A DNA stretch of 64,000 nucleotides from JBKQHQ01 sp052148715 (GCA_052148715.1 JBKQHQ010000144.1:14271-78270); one strand, 5' to 3'. Shown: positions 25,745 to 34,159, numbered from the stretch's first letter. The notes: generated by a model not told the origin, from the sequence alone. Translations and numbers: made by a program.

Positions 25745-26170
25745 ATGCTCAGCAATGCTCGCGCCGTGCGGATCGAGTGGGGCGACTGCGATCCGGCGGG
25801 GATCGTTTTTTATCCACGCTACATCGCAATCTTCGATGCCTGCACCAACGCGCTTGTCGAGCGTGCCGCCGGCATGTCCAAGTATCAGATCTTTCAGGCC
25901 TACGAATTCTCCGGCTATCCGCTGGTTGAGACGCGCGCGCGCTTTTTGCTGCCGACGCGGTTCGGCGATGATGTTGTCGTCGAGTCGAGCGTGACCGCCC
26001 TGCGTCGCTCGAGCTTCGCCATCCATCACCGCCTGAGCAAGGGCGGCGAACTGGCCGTGGAAGGCTTCGAGACCCGGGTCTGGACGGCGCCCGATCTCGA
26101 CAATCCCGGGCGGATCAAATCGCGCGCGGTCCCGCCGGAGATTGCCGCGCGCCTTTCGAGCGGGGAATAG
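25745..26170 (+). CDS. 4-hydroxybenzoyl-CoA thioesterase-like hot-dog protein
   Basis: A 141-residue hot-dog thioesterase of the Pseudomonas 4-hydroxybenzoyl-CoA type: the motif WGDCDPAGIVFYPRY holds the catalytic aspartate at residue 16. In this operon it can release vanillate, 4-hydroxybenzoate or protocatechuate from the aroyl-CoA left after side-chain thiolysis, or hydrolyse the beta-ketoacyl-CoA. Last gene of the operon; a duplicated hairpin repeat follows it. Confidence 0.85.
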   Translation: MLSNARAVRIEWGDCDPAGIVFYPRYIAIFDACTNALVERAAGMSKYQIFQAYEFSGYPLVETRARFLLPTRFGDDVVVESSVTALRRSSFAIHHRLSKGGELAVEGFETRVWTAPDLDNPGRIKSRAVPPEIAARLSSGE

Positions 26171-26221
26171 TTTTCCCCCTTGCCGTGCGGAATCCGGGAA
26201 CATTCGGCGAACAAACGATCG

Positions 26222-26560
26222 AAAATTTTTTGACGGCAACCCATTGTTCCGACTCGAAAAGCCGACGCGGGACACTATTTGAGTACGGCGGGGAGCCATT
26301 GAGGTATTGCGTCTGGCTCCCCGTTCCCATTTCCAGCGGCCCTCCAGGGTGGTTATTGCGTAGGGTCCCGCATCGAGAAGTGGCCACTTTTGCCTAGAAA
26401 TAGTCGAATTCCGTCACTTGGAGCCGCATTTCCGATACCGGCAATTTTTCCGCGGTGAACCCTCGAATCCGACTCCTAAATCTCAGCCGGATGCGCTATT
26501 TGAGTACGGCGGGGGCCATTTCCGGTACTGCGTATGGCCTTCGCTCCAATCGCTGAGCGA
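26222..26560. repeat. Two diverged copies of a hairpin-bearing repeat, about 115 bp each
   Basis: Copies at about 26222-26340 and 26440-26560 align over roughly 115 bp. The best-kept core is CTATTTGAGTACGGCGGGG. After the core each copy has a 9-bp stem: 26290-26298 with 26314-26322, and 26511-26519 with 26534-26542, the second with two G-U pairs. Stem bases differ between copies yet pairing is kept, while the loops share GGTA(T/C)TGCGT. No credible protein is encoded in the 413-base gap. It may be a mobile palindrome or the basis of a structured transcript. Confidence 0.55.
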
Positions 26561-26583
26561 CCTCCAAGCCTCTGTCTTCGTCC

Positions 26584-27687
26584 TCACTGCCCCGACCAGA
26601 ATTGCAGCGCCGCGGAGGATAGCCCGCCGCCGAGCACGCATGGCACGCCGAGCGCCGCTTGTCCGAGTGCGGCGGCCGTCAGGCAGCCGGCCGATACGGC
26701 GCCCTCGCCGAGCTTGCCCCACCAGGCCATGTCGCGTTTGCTGTTGGGGCCCTTCTGTTGCAGCTCTTGAATGCTGGCAAGGGCCTGTTTGTGAAACCGC
26801 GCCGTGTCGGCCGTCTCGGCGGCCTCGACCACTTCCTTGAGAATGGGGGCTACCTCCTTTTGCCGCTCGGCCTTTTGCTTTTCCGCTTCCGTCTGCTCGG
26901 CTTTGGCGGATTGCGCGGCGGTCGCCTTGGCCGATTGCTCGAGCTGCTGCAGGCGGATCAGCAGATCGGAATCGCGCACCGCGTTCCGGACCAAGGTGTA
27001 TTTGGCCATGCTGCCGAGCGTGAGCTTGTCGATATTGTCCTTCTCCTTGGACCAGGGCAGCATGGCGACGATCCGCGTCAGGGCAAGCTCGCTGCTGGTC
27101 GCGAAATAATATCCCCATAGGGCATCCAACAATTCGGGGTTCGCCTCGAGCACAACCTGGTGCGGCTTCTGACCGAAATAGTGGTCCCAGGACAAATAGC
27201 CGCGCATCGTATCGAACCAGCCGACTCTTGTGTCGGAGGGCAATTGATCGAACGTCGGCAACTCGCCGTTCAGATACTTTTGGATCATGCGCTTGCGCGT
27301 CGGCATGCGCTCGGCGAAACGCGTGAGCAGCACCTTCCACTGCGGCAAGCCCGAATAGACGATCCCGCGCACGATCACCCAATGATCCTCGGGGGCAATC
27401 GCGATCATCTTGCCGATCAGTTCGTCCGCCCGGCTGGGATTCGATGCGATGATGCCGGCGACAAAGCCCACATAGACCCCGGCAGACTCGGGATCCTTGA
27501 AAGCGCCCAGGCGAGACAAGGCCTTGACCGCATCGGGCAGATCGCCGGGATCGGGCTGGATGCGATAGGCCGATATCCATTTGAGGACCGTATCGGCGGA
27601 AGTGACCTCGCCGAGATGGCCCCGCGTCGCCGATGCCGGCGACCCGAGCACCAACAACGCAACGAACAACGCGATGACGCTACGCAT
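26584..27687 (-). CDS. Secreted protein of unknown function
   Basis: A 367-residue protein I do not recognise. A clear signal peptide (RSVIALFVALLVLGSPASA) sends it to the periplasm. The body is helical with several Trp/Tyr-rich turns (FDTMRGYLSWDHYFG, LWGYYFATSSELALTRIV). Residues about 248-300 are rich in Ala, Lys, Glu and Gln and likely form a coiled coil. A final hydrophobic, glycine-rich segment (CLTAAALGQAALGVPCVLGGGLSSAAL) could insert in a membrane. It stands alone between the repeat block and a MarR gene that runs the same way. Confidence 0.6.
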   Translation of the reverse strand: MRSVIALFVALLVLGSPASATRGHLGEVTSADTVLKWISAYRIQPDPGDLPDAVKALSRLGAFKDPESAGVYVGFVAGIIASNPSRADELIGKMIAIAPEDHWVIVRGIVYSGLPQWKVLLTRFAERMPTRKRMIQKYLNGELPTFDQLPSDTRVGWFDTMRGYLSWDHYFGQKPHQVVLEANPELLDALWGYYFATSSELALTRIVAMLPWSKEKDNIDKLTLGSMAKYTLVRNAVRDSDLLIRLQQLEQSAKATAAQSAKAEQTEAEKQKAERQKEVAPILKEVVEAAETADTARFHKQALASIQELQQKGPNSKRDMAWWGKLGEGAVSAGCLTAAALGQAALGVPCVLGGGLSSAALQFWSGQ

Positions 27688-27844
27688 ATGCCCTCCACGA
27701 GCCTTGAGGCTTGCGCCGTTCCGGAACGACGCCTACGGCAAACCTCGCCGACGCATGGGTGTTTTTCGTGACGAACATGTGCCCGGGCCATGGCCGCGCC
27801 CGGCCTGCACTGCGACAGGCTTCGAGGCGCGTCGGCCCGCGCCG

Positions 27845-28345
27845 TTACATTTCGGTCTCGATCCGGCGCAAGATCTGTAGAAACAGCTGCCGGTCCTTGG
27901 CGCCGACCACGCGGTCGAGCTTATCCTCGTGGCGGCGGGCGCTTTCGGTCAGTCGTTGCAGCATTTTCTCGCCGGAGAAGGTCAACGTGAGCTGATAGGT
28001 GCGCCGGTCCGCGGGAGTGCGGATGCGGCGCACGAGCCCGCGCCGGACGAGATCATCGAGCACGGGCGTCAGTGTCGACTTGTCGCGCCCATTGGCGCGG
28101 CTCAGTGCCGTTTGGCTGATGCCCGGATTGCAGCCGATCAACGTCAGCGTGGCGAAGCGCCCGGGTCTCACGTCGACACCCTCGACCTCGCGCGCGAATG
28201 CTTGAAACGACGCAGCCTGCGCCGTGCGCAGATGGAAGCCCACCCAGTGCTCAAGCTGGCCATAACGGATCGGGTCGGCCACCGATGGCGCCGCGGCCGC
28301 CTCTGCCTGCTTGGCGCGGCGTCGGACCGTAGCAATGCGAGCCAT
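27845..28345 (-). CDS. MarR-family transcriptional regulator
   Basis: A 166-residue winged-helix protein: the recognition region is ISQTALSRANGRDKSTLTPVLDDL and the wing RRIRTPADRRTYQLTLT, with dimerising helices at both ends. The N-terminal 30 residues are basic and Ala-rich. It is divergent from a TRAP transporter, with a MarR-like palindrome between them. MarR proteins that bind aryl-CoA thioesters or aromatic acids often control hydroxycinnamate uptake and degradation, so the operon at 21.6-26.2 kb is a possible second target. Confidence 0.85.
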   Translation of the reverse strand: MARIATVRRRAKQAEAAAAPSVADPIRYGQLEHWVGFHLRTAQAASFQAFAREVEGVDVRPGRFATLTLIGCNPGISQTALSRANGRDKSTLTPVLDDLVRRGLVRRIRTPADRRTYQLTLTFSGEKMLQRLTESARRHEDKLDRVVGAKDRQLFLQILRRIETEM

Positions 28346-28401
28346 ATCACCCTCAACGCGCGTCGGTGGGCCATCCTACATCGGGTGGATAGGCCTGCCA
28401 A

Positions 28402-28421
28402 TTAGTTTTGTATCCAACTAT
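28402..28421. promoter_or_regulatory. Candidate MarR operator
   Basis: TAGTT (28403-28407) and AACTA (28416-28420) are inverted arms with 8 bp between them; the wider TTAGTT/AACTAT match at 5 of 6. It lies between the divergent marR-like and dctP genes, 57 and 65 bp from their starts, a usual site for MarR control of both. Confidence 0.5.
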
Positions 28422-28485
28422 CCGCTTTACAGCCCGGCCGAGTTGAGGCTCAATTGCCGCAACGAATGGACCAAGGAGGAGCCCC

Positions 28486-29541
28486 ATGCCGTCACGCCAC
28501 CGAGCGATCACTCGCGCTATGGCCGTCGCCGCCGCCGGCGGTCTTGCCCTACTCGCGGCCACGACGGTCGCTACGCAGGCGCAGGAGAAGACCTTCGAGC
28601 TCAAGATTTCGCACTGGGTGCCGCCCTCGCATCCCCTGCAGAAGGCGCTTGAGGATTGGGGCGCCTCGGTCGAGAAGGACTCGAACGGCACCATCAAATA
28701 CAAGGTCTACCCGGCGCAGCAGCTCGGCAAGGCGTTCGACCATTACGACATGGCGCGCGACGGCATCGCCGACCTCACCTATATCAATCCGGGCTATCAG
28801 CCGGGCCGCTTCCCGGTCATCGCGGCGGGCGAGCTGCCGTTTCTGATCGCCAATGCCAAGGGCGGGTCGCAGGCGTTCGATGCGTGGTATCGCAAGTACG
28901 CCGACCAGGAGATGAAGGACGTGAAGTTCTGCCTCGCGTTCGTGCATGATCCCGGCACATTCCACTCCAAGACCAAGAAAGTCATGGTGCCCGACGACAT
29001 CAAGGGCATGAAGGTTCGGCCGGCGCACGCGACCATGGCCACTTTCGTGACCCAGCTTGGCGGCACCAATGTGCAGTCCTCGGCGCCGGAGGTGCGCGAT
29101 GTCCTGGAGCGCGGCGTTGCCGACGCGGTGACCTTCCCCTGGGGCTCGATCGTGCTGTTCGGCATCGACAAGGTCACGAAATATCACATGGAGGTGCCGC
29201 TTTACGTCACCACTTTCGCCTTCGTGTTCAACAAGACGACCTATGATCAGATGTCGGCTTCGCAGAGGAAAGTGATCGACAGCCATTGCACCAACGACTG
29301 GGCGCTGCGGGTCGCGGCGCCTTGGGCCGACTTCGAGCACGACGGCATAGCCAAGATCAAAGCGGAGCCGGGCCACGAGGTTTACACGATCTCGGCCGAG
29401 CAGACCGCCGCGTGGCACAAGGCCGCCGAGCCGCTGGAGAAATCCTGGGCCGCCGGCGCGCGCAAGGCCGGCGCCGATCCGGACGCGACCATGAAGGAGC
29501 TCAAGGCCCAGCTCGCCAAGTTCCAGTCAGCCGCCGACTAA
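28486..29541 (+). CDS. dctP: TRAP transporter periplasmic substrate-binding protein
   Basis: A 351-residue DctP-family protein with a signal peptide ending near ATTVATQAQ. The fold is that of C4-dicarboxylate/aromatic-acid binding proteins; the conserved substrate-carboxylate arginine is probably in MKVRPAHATM. CAAGGAGGAG is a strong ribosome site. It begins a three-gene TRAP operon. Its place beside aromatic genes and a MarR regulator suggests aromatic or phenylpropenoid acids as ligand, but that is inference. Confidence 0.88.
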   Translation: MPSRHRAITRAMAVAAAGGLALLAATTVATQAQEKTFELKISHWVPPSHPLQKALEDWGASVEKDSNGTIKYKVYPAQQLGKAFDHYDMARDGIADLTYINPGYQPGRFPVIAAGELPFLIANAKGGSQAFDAWYRKYADQEMKDVKFCLAFVHDPGTFHSKTKKVMVPDDIKGMKVRPAHATMATFVTQLGGTNVQSSAPEVRDVLERGVADAVTFPWGSIVLFGIDKVTKYHMEVPLYVTTFAFVFNKTTYDQMSASQRKVIDSHCTNDWALRVAAPWADFEHDGIAKIKAEPGHEVYTISAEQTAAWHKAAEPLEKSWAAGARKAGADPDATMKELKAQLAKFQSAAD

Positions 29542-29544
29542 GCC

Positions 29545-29638
29545 GGTAGGGCGGATTAGGCGAAGCGTAATCCGCCTTGCGAAGCGCAATCCGCCATTCC
29601 GGGCACAACGGCGGATTACGCCTTCGGCTAATCCGCCC
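29545..29638. repeat. REPIN-like paired palindromes between dctP and dctQ
   Basis: Begins GGTAGGGCGGATTAGGCG and ends with GGCGGATTACGCC...TAATCCGCC: two REP palindromes in opposite orientation, with an extra half-copy GAAGCGCAATCCGCC between them. The sequence matches the element at 63242 next to the RAYT gene. It starts 3 bases after the dctP stop and stays inside the TRAP operon, where its hairpins could lower expression of the permease genes relative to the binding protein. Confidence 0.8.
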
Positions 29639-29656
29639 CATGAGCCTTATGCGTTG

Positions 29657-30214
29657 ATGACCGAGCTTCAGGCCGAACATCCCAGGACCGAGGCCGCCCC
29701 GGCTCGGCGCAACCGCATGGATCAATTCATCGACGGGATCGAGCTGATTGCGGCGATCTTCGTCGGGCTCGTCGCCGTTGACATCTTCGTCTCGGTGATG
29801 TTGCGCTATTTCTTCGTCACGTCGATTCCCGACAGCTATGATTTTGGCCGTCTGCTGCTCGGCATCCTCATCTTCTGGGGGATCGCGGCGACGAGCTATC
29901 GCGGCACCCACATTACGGTCGATCTCCTCTGGGCCAATGTCGGCCCTCGCTGGCAGCGAGCCATCGACGTGTTCGCGACGCTCGTTTTGTTGTTCGTCGT
30001 TTCGGTGCAGACCTACACGCTGTTCGACAAGGTGCGCGGCACCTATAACGACAACGTGCTCACCTTCGAGCTGCACCTGCCGACCTGGCCCTTTTTCGCC
30101 GTCGCCTGGGCCGGTGATGTTTCCGCCGTGCTGCTGATCGCGATCCGTACCTATCGGCTGATCTTCCGGCCGGAGCTGATGGCCGACGGCTATCGCATCA
30201 AGCCGGTCGAATGA
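29657..30214 (+). CDS. dctQ: TRAP transporter small permease (DctQ)
   Basis: A 185-residue protein with four membrane segments: residues about 24-46 (IELIAAIFVGLVAVDIFVSVML), 62-82, 100-120 and 140-162. The conserved FWGIAATSYRGTHITVDLLW region is typical. It pairs with the large permease whose gene starts 7 bases downstream. ATG 29657 preferred to TTG 29654. Confidence 0.85.
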   Translation: MTELQAEHPRTEAAPARRNRMDQFIDGIELIAAIFVGLVAVDIFVSVMLRYFFVTSIPDSYDFGRLLLGILIFWGIAATSYRGTHITVDLLWANVGPRWQRAIDVFATLVLLFVVSVQTYTLFDKVRGTYNDNVLTFELHLPTWPFFAVAWAGDVSAVLLIAIRTYRLIFRPELMADGYRIKPVE

Positions 30215-30221
30215 GCCGGCG

Positions 30222-31520
30222 ATGAGCACCGATGCGGTTGCCATCATCGGCTTCCTCGCCCTATTCGCCTTGATGGTGCTGCGCGTGCCGGTCGGCATGG
30301 CGATGGGCCTCGTCGGCGTCACCGGTTTCGGCTACATCGTCGGCGGCACGCCGGCGCTGAAGATGATCGGTCAGACGTCGATGCGCACCGTCACCGACTA
30401 CACCTTCGGCGTCATCCCGATGTTCCTCCTGATGGGCGCCTTCGTCTCCAATTCCGGGATGAGCCGCGAGCTCTTTCGCGCCGCCAACGGGTTCGTGGGG
30501 CATCTGCGCGGCGGGCTCGGCATTGCCACGATCGCGGCGTGCGGCGGCTTCGCGGCGATCTCCGGCTCCTCGGTCGCGACGGCGGCGACCTTCTCCACCG
30601 TCGCCTATCCGGAGATGCGCCGCTTCGGCTATCCGCAATCCTTCGCCACCGGCGTCATCGCCGCCGGCGGCACACTCGGCGCCATGCTGCCGCCTTCGAC
30701 CGTGCTCGCCGTCTATGGCATCATCACGGAGCAGGACATCGGCAAGCTGTTCATCGCCGGCATCCTGCCCGGCGTGCTTGCCGCCTGCATGTACATGCTG
30801 ACGATCGCGGTGCTCGGCTTCGTCCTGCCGGGCTACCTGCCAAGAGCGCCGCGCAAGACCTGGAAGGAAGCGGTCATCGGCTTGCGCGACGTCTGGGCGA
30901 CGCTGCTCCTCTTCGTCTTCGTCATCGGCGGCCTCTATGGCGGGCTGTTCACGCCGACCGAGGCGGGCGGCATGGGCGCGAGCGGCGCCTTCCTGATCGG
31001 CGTGCTGCGCAGGCGCTTGTCGCGCGCCGACATCCGTCGCTCGCTCCTGCAGGCGACGCGCACGGCCGCCGCGGTCTTCACCGTGCTGATCGGGGCGCTC
31101 CTGTTCGGGTACTTCCTTACCGTGACGCAGACGCCGCAGAAGGTGACCGAATTTCTCACCCATCTCGGGCTTGGCCGCTACGGCGTGCTGGCGCTCATCA
31201 TGCTGATGTATCTCGTGCTTGGATGTCTCATGGACGCACTCGCCATGATCATCCTCACCGTTCCGATCATCTTTCCGGTGATCAGGGAGCTCGGCTTCGA
31301 TCCCATCTGGTTCGGCGTCATCATCGTGATGACGGTGGAGCTCGGCCTCATCCATCCTCCGGTCGGCATGAATGTGTTCGTGATAAAAAGCGTGGTGCAG
31401 GACGTGACCTTCAGCACCATCTTCAAGGGCGTGCTGCCGTTCATCCTCACCGATCTGATCCGGTTGGTCATTCTTATCGCCTTCCCGATCATTGCGCTAT
31501 GGTTGCCGTCGCGGATGTAA
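30222..31520 (+). CDS. dctM: TRAP transporter large permease (DctM)
   Basis: A 432-residue sodium-dependent transport subunit with about 11-12 membrane segments and the family repeats: GGFAAISGSSVATAATF in the first half, GVIAAGGTLGAMLPPS after it, and ELGLIHPPVGMNVFVI in the second half. Length is normal. With DctP and DctQ it forms a full high-affinity importer. Confidence 0.9.
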   Translation: MSTDAVAIIGFLALFALMVLRVPVGMAMGLVGVTGFGYIVGGTPALKMIGQTSMRTVTDYTFGVIPMFLLMGAFVSNSGMSRELFRAANGFVGHLRGGLGIATIAACGGFAAISGSSVATAATFSTVAYPEMRRFGYPQSFATGVIAAGGTLGAMLPPSTVLAVYGIITEQDIGKLFIAGILPGVLAACMYMLTIAVLGFVLPGYLPRAPRKTWKEAVIGLRDVWATLLLFVFVIGGLYGGLFTPTEAGGMGASGAFLIGVLRRRLSRADIRRSLLQATRTAAAVFTVLIGALLFGYFLTVTQTPQKVTEFLTHLGLGRYGVLALIMLMYLVLGCLMDALAMIILTVPIIFPVIRELGFDPIWFGVIIVMTVELGLIHPPVGMNVFVIKSVVQDVTFSTIFKGVLPFILTDLIRLVILIAFPIIALWLPSRM

Positions 31521-31559
31521 TCCCTGCCGGCAGACTAGCGACCACAACAGGAGACGACC

Positions 31560-32021
31560 ATGAACTGGACTTTGGCAATTGCCGCAGCCGCCATGGCGGC
31601 GGCGCTGGCTGTCGCCGCGCCGCCGACGTTCGCCGCCGATGCGCAGCAAATGGAGGCCAACAAACAGGCGGCGATAGAGTTCTACGACAAGGCGATCAAT
31701 CAGAAGGATTTCGACGCCGCGTCAAAATATCTCGGCTCCCGCTACGTGCAGCACAATCCCAATGCCGCCGACGGGCCCGAGGGCCTCAAGGCCTTCCTCG
31801 GCGTCCTGCGCGAAAAATTCCCCAACTACCACAGCGAGATCAGGCGGTCGTTCGCCGATGGCGACTACGTCATCCTGCACGTCCACAACGTGCCGGTGCC
31901 GGGCGCGCGCGGCCGCGCCATCATCGACATTTTCAAATTCGAGAACGGCAAGATCGTCGAGCACTGGGACGTCGCCCAGGAGATTCCCGAGAAGCCCGCC
32001 AACAACAACACCATGTTCTGA
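31560..32021 (+). CDS. Exported SnoaL/NTF2-like protein
   Basis: A 153-residue protein with a signal peptide (WTLAIAAAAMAAALAVAAPPTFA) and a single NTF2-like cone fold: AIEFYDKAINQKDFDAASKYLG, YVQHNPNAADGPEG and KIVEHWDVAQEIPEKPANNNTMF are the SnoaL-like landmarks. Members include polyketide cyclases and many putative exported hydrolases of unknown activity. GGAGACGACC precedes the ATG. It lies 39 bases after dctM and may be co-transcribed. Confidence 0.78.
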   Translation: MNWTLAIAAAAMAAALAVAAPPTFAADAQQMEANKQAAIEFYDKAINQKDFDAASKYLGSRYVQHNPNAADGPEGLKAFLGVLREKFPNYHSEIRRSFADGDYVILHVHNVPVPGARGRAIIDIFKFENGKIVEHWDVAQEIPEKPANNNTMF

Positions 32022-32140
32022 ACGCCGTCACGTCAGCCCGCAAAGCGGCTACCGACGAACGATCGCGGCGCGCGCCGATCCCTTGCATTTGAAGGGACTT
32101 TCAGCACGTATACCCTATGCGAGATGGACAGGAACACGCG

Positions 32141-32395
32141 ATGACCCGTTCGACGGTATTCACGAGCAAGCGTTCGCAGGCGGTGCGGCTGCCTAAGGCG
32201 GTCGCCTTTCCTCCAGACGTGCACCAAGTGGAAATCATCAAGATCGGCCATGGCCGCTTGGTAAGCCCAGTCGGACGACGATGGGACGATCTGTTTCTTG
32301 GCGGCCGGCGCGCCTCCGACGATTTTATGAGCGAGCAGCCCGACATCCCGCTGAAGCGCGCGGACGGCTCTGATCGAGCTAAATCATCCCAATAA
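32141..32395 (+). CDS. Orphan VapB-type (AbrB fold) antitoxin
   Basis: An 84-residue protein with an N-terminal SpoVT-AbrB swapped-hairpin DNA-binding domain (TVFTSKRSQAVRLPKAVAFPPDVHQVEIIKIGHGRLVSP) followed by WDDLFLG and a short acidic/basic tail, as in VapB antitoxins. These normally pair with a PIN-domain RNase VapC encoded directly after them. Here a 39-base gap leads straight into a ThDP enzyme gene, with no room for VapC. ATG at 32141 is chosen over one at 32117. Confidence 0.75.
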   Translation: MTRSTVFTSKRSQAVRLPKAVAFPPDVHQVEIIKIGHGRLVSPVGRRWDDLFLGGRRASDDFMSEQPDIPLKRADGSDRAKSSQ

Positions 32396-32434
32396 TAATC
32401 GCGGACTGCGACGAATTCAGAAAGGTCAATCATC

Positions 32435-34159
32435 ATGTCAGCCAAAATGGCGCCAAAATCAGGCGAGAAACCGGCGCGCGCGCCGATCGCGGCCGAGGCG
32501 TTCTTGCACGCGCTTGCCGACCATGGGATCGACTACTTCTTCGCCAATCCGGGGACCGATTTCCCGCCGGTGGTCGAGGCCTTCAGCCGTGCCGCGCAGT
32601 CGAACGCCAAAGTGCCGCGTCCGATCGTCGTTCCGCACGAGAACCTTGCGGTCGCCATGGCGCACGGCGCTTATCTGATGAATGGGCGTGCGCAGGCCGT
32701 GATGGTGCACGTCAATGTCGGCACCGCCAATACCATCAACAACATCACCAATCTCAGCCGCGACCGCGCCCCGGTGATTTTGGCGGCGGGCCGCACGCCC
32801 GTCACCGAAAGCGGAACATTTGGCAGCCGCTCGCGCCCCATTCATTGGGCGCAAGAGATGTTCGACCAGGCCGGCATGCTGCGCGAGCTGGTCAAATGGG
32901 ATTACGAGTTGCGCGTGCCGGCGCAAGTCAACGACGTCGTCAGCCGCGCCTGTGAGGTCGCCATGACCAGTCCGCGCGGACCAGTCTATATGGTGCTGCC
33001 GCGCGAGCCGTTGGCGGCCGCGCTGAGTGAACCGCTCGCGCCGGTGCGGCCACGGCCCCTGGCGCCGGCGCCGTATCCTGATCCGCAGGCGATCGCGACC
33101 CTTGCCGGCTGGATCGCTGCGGCGGAGCGGCCGTTGCTGATCACCTCGAGCCTCGACGCTGACGCGGTGGCGGCGCTGGCCCGGCTTGCCGACCATTGTG
33201 CGATTCCGGTGGTGGCGCAAAGCCCGCGCACCGTATGCCTGCCTTCCAGCCATCCGATGCATTTCGGTTTCGAGCCCGGCGCCCTGCTGCGCACCGCCGA
33301 TCTGGTGATCGTGGTCGAATCCGACGTGCCGTGGATTCCGAGCCTGGAGCGGCCGGCCGACGGCGCCCGCGTCGTTCACATCGGCGAGGATCCGGCCTTC
33401 GTGCGCTACCCGATGCGCAGCTTCCCGAGCGATCTGGCCATCAAGGCGAGCGCGGCCAGCGTGCTCTCCGCCCTTGATGCGGCGCTGCAGGCACGACCAT
33501 CCGCGACCGCGGCGCGGATCGATGCCCGCCGCGCGTCGCTCGCGGAGCGGGGCAAGGCGCGCCGCGAGCAGATCGCCAGGGCGGCCTCGCCGGGCTCCGC
33601 GGGCATCTCACCGGCTTACCTCAGCCGCGCCATCAGCGACGCCGTGGGCACCGACGCCATCATTTTCAACGAGTATCCGCTCCTCCTCGATCACTGTCCG
33701 CGCGAGCGGCCGGGCACGTTCTTCGCGCTCAGTCCGGCGGGCGGCCTCGGTTGGGGCCTCGGCGCCGCGCTCGGCGCCAAGCTCGCCGAGCCCGAGCGGC
33801 TCGTCGTCGCAACCATTGGCGACGGTGCCTACATGTTCACCAATCCGACCGCCTGTCATTGGGTCGCCGACGCCTACAAGCTGCCGGTGCTCACCGTGAT
33901 CTTCAACAACAGCCGCTACGGCGCGGTGCGCAAGGCCACGCTCTCCATGTTCAAGGACGGCGCCGCCGGCGAGGACGACGGGCGCTTCCTCGCCGACCTT
34001 AATCCGAGCCCGCCCTTCGAGGCGTTGGTTCAGGCGCAAGGCGGGCACGGCGAACGCGTCGAACATCCGGCCGATTTGCCCGCCGCGCTCGCCCGCGCCC
34101 GCGACGCGGTGGTCAACCAGCGCCGCCAGGCGCTGCTCAACGTCATTTGTCCGTATTAG
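32435..34159 (+). CDS. ThDP-dependent enzyme of the acetolactate synthase/benzoylformate decarboxylase group
   Basis: A 574-residue three-domain thiamine-diphosphate enzyme. The cofactor glutamate is in VVPHENLAVAMAHG. The ThDP/Mg motif GDGAYMFTNPTACHWVADAYKLPVLTVIFNN has the expected GDG...NN spacing, and a central nucleotide-fold domain lies at residues about 205-340. It lacks the paired small subunit of true acetolactate synthase, so a decarboxylase or carboligase of 2-oxo acids (benzoylformate-like) is more likely. It sits between the antitoxin gene and mutS. Substrate not determinable. Confidence 0.8.
   Translation: MSAKMAPKSGEKPARAPIAAEAFLHALADHGIDYFFANPGTDFPPVVEAFSRAAQSNAKVPRPIVVPHENLAVAMAHGAYLMNGRAQAVMVHVNVGTANTINNITNLSRDRAPVILAAGRTPVTESGTFGSRSRPIHWAQEMFDQAGMLRELVKWDYELRVPAQVNDVVSRACEVAMTSPRGPVYMVLPREPLAAALSEPLAPVRPRPLAPAPYPDPQAIATLAGWIAAAERPLLITSSLDADAVAALARLADHCAIPVVAQSPRTVCLPSSHPMHFGFEPGALLRTADLVIVVESDVPWIPSLERPADGARVVHIGEDPAFVRYPMRSFPSDLAIKASAASVLSALDAALQARPSATAARIDARRASLAERGKARREQIARAASPGSAGISPAYLSRAISDAVGTDAIIFNEYPLLLDHCPRERPGTFFALSPAGGLGWGLGAALGAKLAEPERLVVATIGDGAYMFTNPTACHWVADAYKLPVLTVIFNNSRYGAVRKATLSMFKDGAAGEDDGRFLADLNPSPPFEALVQAQGGHGERVEHPADLPAALARARDAVVNQRRQALLNVICPY

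Noticed and set aside
23479..25755. A 758-codon open frame on the minus strand opposite the feruloyl-CoA synthetase and SDR genes
   Set aside because: It spans two well-supported genes on the other strand and has no recognisable motif.
26185..26840. Two short plus-strand frames sharing an LFEYGG...RYCVW string
   Set aside because: The likeness comes from the duplicated DNA repeat; no ribosome sites, no known domain, and the second runs into the opposite-strand secreted-protein gene.
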